Part shown: piece after piece, positions 58,996-64,000 of the stretch
How the letters are laid out: each line of letters starts with the position of its first letter
Position numbering within the stretch: the stretch's first letter is position 1
From: Planctomycetota bacterium
Lineage (GTDB): Bacteria > Planctomycetota > UBA1135 > GCA-002686595
Assembly (NCBI GenBank): GCA_020638855.1
Contig: JACKHT010000002.1
Coordinates: 445,592 to 509,591 of the forward strand
Reading direction: 5' to 3'
DNA length: 64,000 bases
Made by a program: the position numbers and the translations under genes
The notes under the pieces: model-generated
What the model was told of the DNA's origin: nothing
Seen by the model: only the letters and a program-made list of their open reading frames with translations
Database searches by the model: none

Positions 58996-59510
58996 GACCG
59001 AGGCGCTCCGTCGGAGGCACGTTCGAGCGCTTCGAGGCAACCCGCCACGCTGGTTCCTTGGCCAGGGACCGGCCAATCCCCCGCGATTTGGGCCAGGGGC
59101 TCCAGCACGAAGCGACGCAGGTGCATGCGCGGATGGGGCACGCAAAGGTCCGGCTCGTCGACGACTTGTTCGGCGTACAACAACAGGTCCAGGTCGAGCG
59201 ACCGGGGACCGAAGCGTGGCTCTTGACTCCGATCGCGCCCGAAGTGCCGCTCGGTTTCCAAGCAGACCGCTAGCAACTCGCCCGGACTCAACGTGGTTTC
59301 GACGGTGATGGCCCCGTTCAAGAACACGGGCGAACCGGGGGGCGTCCCCTCGGGCTCGGTGTGGATCCAATCGGAGCGGCGCAGGATCGTGATCCCGGGG
59401 GTCCGTTCGAGGCGGGTCATGGCCCGCTTGAAGGTTCGCTCCACATCGCCCAGGTTTCCCCCGAAGGCAATGGCGGCGCGAACGCGTGGTTGGGAGGGTT
59501 TGGCCTGCAT
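58992..59510 (-). CDS. folK: 2-amino-4-hydroxy-6-hydroxymethyldihydropteridine pyrophosphokinase
   Basis: A 172-residue HPPK of folate synthesis. AAIAFGGNLGDVERTF starts the fold, VFLNGAITVET and ERHFGRDR follow, and the signature FGPRSLDLDLLLY (ATP/Mg2+ Asp residues) and VPHPRMHLRRFVLEPL are intact. Start at MQAKPSQP, four bases after the pssA stop; the stop overlaps the TTG of panC. The gene order links phospholipid, folate, pantothenate and isoprenoid synthesis in one unit. Confidence 0.95.
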   Translation of the reverse strand: MQAKPSQPRVRAAIAFGGNLGDVERTFKRAMTRLERTPGITILRRSDWIHTEPEGTPPGSPVFLNGAITVETTLSPGELLAVCLETERHFGRDRSQEPRFGPRSLDLDLLLYAEQVVDEPDLCVPHPRMHLRRFVLEPLAQIAGDWPVPGQGTSVAGCLEALERASDGAPRS

Positions 59511-59514
59511 GCTC

Positions 59515-60378
59515 TCAGCCCGCCTTGCGGAAGGAATCGCTTCGCCCGCTCTGCCGTTCGCGCCATGCATCCCACAAACCGCGCAGGACATAGGCGTAAC
59601 CGATGACGAACAACGAGGGAACCGGAGCCAAGTACAGGAGCAGCAAGATCACGGTGAACTTGACCAGGGTGGCCTGACCACTGCGCTGGTTGGCCGCGCC
59701 GGCGGCCGCATGCCGGTAGCGAACTTGGCTGACCATCAAGAGCCCAAGGATAGGTAGCAGGGCGAACACGACCGGCTGTAGGAACGAGGTCAGCCGCATG
59801 CGGAATTCCTCGGGCAAGAACGCCAGCCCACGCCCCACGGCGGTGGCTTGCTCCCCCGAGCCCTCGATTCCGCCGCCTAGGGACAGGCACATTAAGATGG
59901 TGGCCACCAGGGTTCCCGCCGCCGCCGGCGAAGGCAGCCCGGTGAAGAAGCGGTGGTGTTCCTCCCCCGCCTCGGTGGTCAGATTGAAGCGCGCCAAACG
60001 CACCACGGCGAGCAGCGAAAACATCGCCACCGCCAGGAAATTGAGCCGCGGGTGGAACATGTGTTCGGCCTCGAGCATGGTCTTGGCCACCATGGCGGGC
60101 GCCACTCCGAAGGTGATCGCATCGGCGAACGAGTCCAATTCGGCGCCCATGGGGGTCGAGCTATCGGTCAGGCGGGCGACCTTGCCGTCCAAAGCGTCGA
60201 AGATCATGGCCAAGAGCACCAGCCAGCAGGAGGCTTCCAAAAGGTCGTGGTACTGCTGCGACCCAGCGCCGGCGGCCAGGGCGTCGATCGCCTTCGAAAT
60301 GGCGAGCAAGCCGCAGCCGGCGTTGGCCATCGTGAGGAGGGACGGCAACAGGGCCACACTGGGGGCGGGTATGGGCAT
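59515..60378 (-). CDS. pssA: CDP-diacylglycerol--serine O-phosphatidyltransferase
   Basis: A 287-residue membrane enzyme making phosphatidylserine. It has the CDP-alcohol phosphotransferase motif DALDGKVARLTDSSTPMGAELD...D (D-G-x2-A-R-x8-G-x3-D-x3-D), followed by SFADAITFGVAPA, typical of the PssA type II subgroup. Six to eight hydrophobic helices are predicted by eye. The ATG at 60378 follows a GGAGAA ribosome site, and TACACT at 60395-60400 is a likely -10 with a leader of about ten bases. It is the first gene of the four-gene operon. Confidence 0.92.
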   Translation of the reverse strand: MPIPAPSVALLPSLLTMANAGCGLLAISKAIDALAAGAGSQQYHDLLEASCWLVLLAMIFDALDGKVARLTDSSTPMGAELDSFADAITFGVAPAMVAKTMLEAEHMFHPRLNFLAVAMFSLLAVVRLARFNLTTEAGEEHHRFFTGLPSPAAAGTLVATILMCLSLGGGIEGSGEQATAVGRGLAFLPEEFRMRLTSFLQPVVFALLPILGLLMVSQVRYRHAAAGAANQRSGQATLVKFTVILLLLYLAPVPSLFVIGYAYVLRGLWDAWRERQSGRSDSFRKAG

Positions 60379-60394
60379 AGGTTTCTCCGCGCCT

Positions 60395-60400
60395 AGTGTA
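60395..60400 (-). promoter_or_regulatory. -10-like element of the pssA operon
   Basis: TACACT on the minus strand, 16 bases upstream of the pssA ATG. The short leader contains GGAGAA. Confidence 0.35.
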
Positions 60401-60583
60401 GCCCGCGGGGCTCCCGATCGCTTCCCCATACACCCACGGGTTGGCGCAGCCTTTCGATTGGGTCCTGGGAAGGGCTGACCCGGCTGGCAGCGAGCTCCTC
60501 CCACCGCTGGCCCAAGGAGAGCCCATCGAGCCGCCTCCCGCACGCCAATCCAACTTGGTGCTGGCTCCTTCAGGGCCGCCCAC

Positions 60584-60589
60584 TACCAT
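60584..60589 (+). promoter_or_regulatory. -10-like element of near-leaderless eno gene
   Basis: TACCAT nine bases before the eno ATG; no Shine-Dalgarno is present. The implied leader is two or three bases. Confidence 0.4.
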
Positions 60590-60598
60590 GTCGCCACC

Positions 60599-61867
60599 AT
60601 GAGCGAAATCATCCATATCCAAGGCCGGGAAATCCTCGATTCCCGCGGCAACCCCACCATCGAAGTCGACGTGGAGCTGGTCACCGGCGCGTTCGGTCGA
60701 GCTGCTGTCCCCTCCGGCGCCAGCACGGGCAGCCACGAAGCCCACGAGTTGCGCGATGGCGGCACCCGCTACGGGGGCAAAGGCGTGCTCAAAGCCGTCG
60801 AAGCCGTCAACGGCGAGATCCTGGACGAGCTGATTGGCCTGGATGGGCTCGATCAAGGCGAAGTCGACCGCACCATGATCGAGCTGGATGGGACCGAAAA
60901 CAAATCCCGCTTGGGCGCCAACGCCATCCTGGGGGTTTCCTTGGCTGTGGCCAAGGCAGCGGCCGAGGAGAGCTCGCTCCCGCTCTACCGCAGCATCGGC
61001 GGGTCGATGGCCCACATTCTGCCCGTTCCCATGCTCAACATCCTGAACGGCGGTGAGCACGCGGACAACAACGTGGACCTGCAAGAGTTCATGGTGATGC
61101 CCATGGGAGCCGAGTCGTTCTCGGAAGCCCTGCGCCAATCGGCCGAGGTGTACCACGCGCTCAAGTCGGTGCTCAAGGCGCGCGGCATGAGCACCGCCAT
61201 CGGCGACGAGGGTGGCTTCGCGCCCAACCTCGGCTCCAACGAAGAAGCCATCCAAGTCATCCTACAAGCCATCGAAAAGGTCGGCCTCGAGCCGGGCCGC
61301 GACATGCAGATTGCCATCGACGCGGCGGCGTCGGAGTTCTACAAGGACGGCAAGTACACCATCGACGGCAAGGCCCACGATGCGGACGCCATGGTCGCCT
61401 ACTACCAAGGCCTGTGCGAGCGCTACCCGATCTTCTCGATCGAAGACGCCTTCGACCAAGACGACTGGAAAGCGTGGCAGAAACTCACCGCCACCATCGG
61501 CGATCAGGTCCAACTCGTGGGCGACGACCTGTTCGTGACCAACGAAAAGCGCCTGGCCGCCGGCATCGAGAAGAAGGCCGCCAACGCGATCCTGATCAAA
61601 GTCAACCAAATCGGTACCCTGACCGAAACCCTGGGCACCATCGCCCTAGCCCACCGCCGCGGTCTGCGCTGCGTGATGAGCCACCGCAGCGGCGAGACCG
61701 AAGACACCACCATCGCCGACTTGGCAGTCGCCACCGGTTGCGGCCAAATCAAGACCGGCGCCCCTTGTCGCAGCGATCGCGTGGCCAAGTACAACCGGCT
61801 GTTGCGCATCGAAGAAGAACTCGGCAACAGCGCCCGCTATGGCCCGCGTGACCTGACCCAAGGCTAG
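60599..61867 (+). CDS. eno: Enolase
   Basis: A 422-residue glycolytic enzyme (2-phosphoglycerate to phosphoenolpyruvate). Diagnostic blocks are REILDSRGNPTIEVDV, AAVPSGASTGSHEA, LGANAILGVSLA, the acid-base Glu region GDEGGFAPNL, SIEDAFDQDDW (Mg2+ ligands), LIKVNQIGTLTET with catalytic Lys, and the loop MSHRSGETEDTTIADLAVA. Complete length. It starts a plus-strand unit with the methyltransferase, whose ATG follows the eno stop with no gap. Confidence 0.97.
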   Translation: MSEIIHIQGREILDSRGNPTIEVDVELVTGAFGRAAVPSGASTGSHEAHELRDGGTRYGGKGVLKAVEAVNGEILDELIGLDGLDQGEVDRTMIELDGTENKSRLGANAILGVSLAVAKAAAEESSLPLYRSIGGSMAHILPVPMLNILNGGEHADNNVDLQEFMVMPMGAESFSEALRQSAEVYHALKSVLKARGMSTAIGDEGGFAPNLGSNEEAIQVILQAIEKVGLEPGRDMQIAIDAAASEFYKDGKYTIDGKAHDADAMVAYYQGLCERYPIFSIEDAFDQDDWKAWQKLTATIGDQVQLVGDDLFVTNEKRLAAGIEKKAANAILIKVNQIGTLTETLGTIALAHRRGLRCVMSHRSGETEDTTIADLAVATGCGQIKTGAPCRSDRVAKYNRLLRIEEELGNSARYGPRDLTQG

Positions 61868-62548
61868 ATGGCCATGGACCAGGAAGCACGCGAACGGGTC
61901 ATGAAGGCCCTGCAGGCGGAAGCCCTGGCCCAGGGCGATCCGACCGGTTGGTTTGAGCCGCTCTACCAGGCTGCGGGGCGTGGCGATCTGCAAGTCCCCT
62001 GGGATGATGGAACGCCGAACCCGCACTTGGTGCAGTGGCTCGACCGCACGGCCATCGATGGGCGCGGATTGCGCGCGCTGGAGGTCGGGTGTGGCATGGG
62101 GCACGGAGCTCGCGCCTTGGCCGAGCGTGGCTTCCATGTCACCGCGGTCGACCTGTCCCACAGCGCCATCGACCAAGCGCGTCGCCGGAACGCCCATGAG
62201 CGCATCGCCTTCCAGCAGGGCAACATGCTCGAACCGCCCAAAGAGTTCCTGGGAGCGTTCGACTTGGTGGTCGAGATCTACACGCTGCAGGCCATCCCCG
62301 CCGACCAGCGTGCCCAACTGACGCGGGTCCTCCCCACTCTGTTGGCGCCGGGCGGTCAACTGTGGGTGGTCTGTCGTGCACGCGACGAAGAGGTCGTCCC
62401 GACCGGTCCCCCTTGGGCCCTCGCGGAGTCCGAGCTGCGCGCCCTGGCCCAGCCGGCGAGCGACTTGGAACTCGTGACCCTCGATCGCTTTGTCGACCAA
62501 GAAGACCCGGCCCGGGACCGCTTCCGAGCCCTGCTTCGCAGGCCCTAG
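61868..62548 (+). CDS. Class I SAM-dependent methyltransferase
   Basis: A 226-residue methyltransferase with motif I LEVGCGMGHGARALA, the acidic residue after strand 2 (VTAVDLSHSAID), motif II-like QQGNMLE and strand 4 FDLVVEIYTLQAI. The N-terminal WFEPLYQAAGRGDLQVPWDDGTPNP resembles the thiopurine methyltransferase-like subgroup, in which a Trp plus D-G-x-P segment precedes motif I. The substrate is not evident. Translation probably continues from eno because there is no space for a separate leader. Confidence 0.85.
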   Translation: MAMDQEARERVMKALQAEALAQGDPTGWFEPLYQAAGRGDLQVPWDDGTPNPHLVQWLDRTAIDGRGLRALEVGCGMGHGARALAERGFHVTAVDLSHSAIDQARRRNAHERIAFQQGNMLEPPKEFLGAFDLVVEIYTLQAIPADQRAQLTRVLPTLLAPGGQLWVVCRARDEEVVPTGPPWALAESELRALAQPASDLELVTLDRFVDQEDPARDRFRALLRRP

Positions 62549-62574
62549 ACCGCGGGGCCCGAGTACGGATGTAC

Positions 62575-62997
62575 CTAGCGCGCTGCCGCCTTGCGCGCGG
62601 ACTGGAGCAGCTCGATCATCGGCTCGGGGCCCAGGAACCCGGGCACCGATTGCAGCCGGGCGCCTTTGGCGCTGTACAAGACCGTGCTGGGAAAGCCCGG
62701 GACACCGAGGTAGCCGACCATGTCGGGGTGTTCGTCCCCATCGACCTTAAGCACGTTCCAGTGGGTCAACTCGGCCTGAACTTCTGCATTGGAATACGTC
62801 ACGGCATCCATCTTCTTGCAGGGGCCTCACCAGGTGGCGAAAAGGTCGAACAGGACCGGTTTGCCGTTGTCGGCCGCCTGGGCCAGGGCTCCGCGAAACA
62901 GCTCCGGGGTGCCCCCGTCGTAGGGTTTGGACGCGCAGCTGGCCAGGGCGATGCCCGCCAGGAGGACGAGCCGGGAGATCCATCGAGAAGGGGTCAT
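62575..62997 (-). CDS. Candidate selenocysteine thioredoxin-like lipoprotein (in-frame TGA)
   Basis: Reading through one TGA (62827-62829) gives a 140-residue thioredoxin-fold lipoprotein. It has signal and lipobox LAGIALASC (Cys about residue 21), then a helix and FDLFATW, the TGA as residue 57, then GPCKKMD. Canonical thioredoxins read ATWCGPCKKM, so TGA replaces exactly the nucleophilic Cys. Downstream the fold continues in frame: LKVDGDE, and the cis-Pro loop VPGFPSTVLY. A hairpin resembling a bacterial SECIS follows the TGA. The simplest reading is selenocysteine insertion at the envelope. A nonsense mutation or sequence error at this codon is the alternative. Start ATG at 62997. Confidence 0.75.
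62784..62821 (-). promoter_or_regulatory. Candidate bacterial SECIS hairpin
   Basis: On the minus strand, CTGCA (62817-62821) pairs with TGCAG (62784-62788). Inside, GGATGCCGTGACGTATTCC (62791-62809) folds as GGA-TGC / GTA-(T)-TCC with one unpaired T and apical loop CGTGAC. The loop begins 24 bases after the TGA and has G as its second base. A bulged U and an early loop G are features described for bacterial SECIS elements. Pairing was judged by eye. Confidence 0.45.
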
Positions 62998-63384
62998 GGG
63001 CGGAGCTTGGGAAGAGCGGTTCGGTGCCATGCAAGGCGCTGCGGGAGGCCCAACCAACGGCCTAACCTGAGCGGCCCACCAAGGCAGCCTAACCAGGCAG
63101 CCTAACCAAAGAAGTGATCGTTCAAGCTAGCTTGGGCAGCCGCGGGCACCTGAAAGAAGAACATCGGCCATGCCGCGCGGTTTGTGGGGCAAAAGTGTCC
63201 AGAAATTTGGGACCCGGCCGATGGGGCCAGGAGCGGGATCGGAAGCGAAACGGCGCGGGATCGGGGATCTCCTGGCTTGCACCGTGACTCCGTTCCGGTT
63301 GCGATGAACCCAGTTCGATTGGGGGCACCTTGGACTCCCCGTACGGAGAGGCTGAAACGTGCCCTCTGCTTGCCATTCTGCCCC
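62998..63384. other. Divergent intergenic region without a recognised gene
   Basis: About 390 bases between the thioredoxin-like gene (minus) and the FtsB-like gene (plus). It holds a perfect 13-bp tandem repeat, GGCAGCCTAACCA twice (63083-63108), preceded by related CCTAACC segments. A near-palindrome CTCCCCGTACGGAG lies about 50 bases upstream of the plus-strand gene. Short open frames here look like GC-driven shadows. I see no clear promoter. Confidence 0.5.
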
Positions 63385-64000
63385 ATGCCCCTCCTCCAAC
63401 CCCGCTCCCAGCCCCGCCCCACAGGCACCGGCCGATCCGGGCCGCGGAGCGGGTTGGCAGCCCTGGTTGGAGCGCTCGTGGGCTGGTCCCCGGTGTGGAT
63501 CCCGCTGATCCTGATGTGGCAATTCGCGGATCGAGGGCTTCGGCCGGCCCTCGCCGAACGCCAGCGGCTGCACCAGCTCGCTCCGCAAGTCGAGGCCGAA
63601 CACCAAGACTCCGAGCAGGCCTTCGAAGTCCTGCAGGCCGAAGCGATTGCTTGGCAGGACCCCGTCTACCGCGAACGATTGCGGCGATTGGAACTCCTGG
63701 GGCCGCCCGAATTCGAACCGCTGCCCACCACGAACACCGCTGCCCAAGCCCCGGATCCGACCCCGGAAACCGCCTACTTCCCCGTCGAAGAGGGCCTGCA
63801 AGGCCCTCAGGAACCGGGCATGCAGGCCTATGTGGATGCCTGGGTAGAGGATCCCGAGCCCGAAGCCCCCGCACCCTATCGGGAGCAGGAAGAGCGCAGC
63901 GGTTGGGTCGAGGTCGGGAACGACGCCAACGCAGCCCTCATGCTCGACTTGCCCCCAGGTGACCTCCAGTATCCGCGATCCAACCCTGGCGCCGGAGCCA
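63385..64000 (+). CDS. FtsB/DivIC-like septum initiator protein, 3' end beyond the window
   Basis: Partial gene; the frame is open from the ATG at 63385 to the window end (205 codons). The product has a Pro/Arg-rich N-terminus and one transmembrane helix (LAALVGALVGWSPVWIPLILM, about 24-44). A heptad-rich coiled coil follows (ALAERQRLHQLAPQVEAEHQDSEQAFEVLQAEA), then WQDPVYRERLRRLELLG, which matches the D-P-x-Y-x-E-x-x-R block of septum formation initiator proteins. The remainder is an acidic, Pro-rich tail. FtsB genes commonly lie near eno, as here. A role in divisome assembly is inferred from this pattern and context; the long tail is unusual. Confidence 0.62.
   Translation, partial: MPLLQPRSQPRPTGTGRSGPRSGLAALVGALVGWSPVWIPLILMWQFADRGLRPALAERQRLHQLAPQVEAEHQDSEQAFEVLQAEAIAWQDPVYRERLRRLELLGPPEFEPLPTTNTAAQAPDPTPETAYFPVEEGLQGPQEPGMQAYVDAWVEDPEPEAPAPYREQEERSGWVEVGNDANAALMLDLPPGDLQYPRSNPGAGA

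Noticed and set aside
60559..60589. A classic -35/-10 promoter for eno using TTGGTG
   Set aside because: Spacing to the TACCAT hexamer is about 20 bases, too long for a convincing two-box promoter; only the hexamer was reported.
62827..62829. Treating the TGA as the end of a 56-residue peptide and the rest as a separate gene
   Set aside because: The downstream part would start inside the thioredoxin active-site helix without a ribosome site, and the two parts join into one intact fold.
63330..63962. 210-codon plus-strand frame near the window end
   Set aside because: It overlaps the open frame from 63385 that has a transmembrane helix and coiled coil; this frame is Arg/Pro/Ala-rich shadow.

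Overview
The window is a 64 kb stretch of GC-rich chromosomal DNA, almost fully coding, from what is most likely a member of the Planctomycetota. The evidence is the mixture of families: an ECF sigma factor of the planctomycete-rich PF07638 type, three large Ser/Thr (pseudo)kinases with TPR-like tails, a DUF2911 protein, a very large PIG-L deacetylase, repeat proteins built from carboxypeptidase regulatory-like domains, and several secreted proteins with no recognisable family. This placement is an inference from gene content. I saw no phage, insertion sequence, CRISPR array or rRNA. There is one tRNA gene, an initiator tRNA-Met.

Layout. 1-6977 (minus strand): a lipoprotein cut by the window edge, a carboxypeptidase-regulatory-repeat protein, a beta-propeller protein, a metallophosphoesterase, an anti-sigma/FecR-like membrane protein and gltX. 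7204-14429 (plus): adenosine deaminase, an esterase, then a pseudokinase translationally coupled to an intact kinase, facing an ECF sigma factor gene. 15183-19057 (plus): an NfeD-like/flotillin pair and a Zn/Mn-type ABC ATPase and permease without a binding protein. 19069-29919: queF, a large membrane protein, a DUF4863 protein, an aspartoacylase-like/GCS2-CBS pair, a JAMM protease, an M1 aminopeptidase and a zinc-ribbon protein. 30038-37497 (minus): a PIG-L deacetylase, a 38-residue membrane peptide gene and a sodium:solute symporter in one overlapping unit, then DUF2911 and M28/PDZ proteins. 37605-43490 (plus): a membrane protein, a LolD-type ATPase, an FtsX-type permease and a ZnuA-type lipoprotein, followed by HIT and dihydroorotase genes. 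43504-49393: small enzymes and a TPR kinase divergent from a large secreted protein. 49482-49816: repeated hairpins and the tRNA gene with its promoter. 49881-57119: a helical secreted protein, a trifunctional AroD-AroE-AroK fusion, a DUF2520 protein and an EF-hand-loop lipoprotein. 57116-64000: a core-metabolism operon pssA-folK-panC-ispE, divergent eno plus a methyltransferase, a thioredoxin-like lipoprotein interrupted by TGA at its catalytic cysteine, and a partial FtsB/DivIC-like gene.

Two observations stand out. First, the thioredoxin-like gene at 62575-62997 has an in-frame TGA exactly where the first Cys of the WCGPC active site belongs. The frame is open on both sides and a SECIS-like hairpin follows, so it is a good candidate selenoprotein. 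Second, many genes that start a transcription unit carry a TANNNT hexamer six or seven bases before the start codon and have no Shine-Dalgarno sequence. Genes inside operons instead have Shine-Dalgarno motifs or stop/start overlaps. This suggests widespread leaderless transcription and was used here to correct several start codons.
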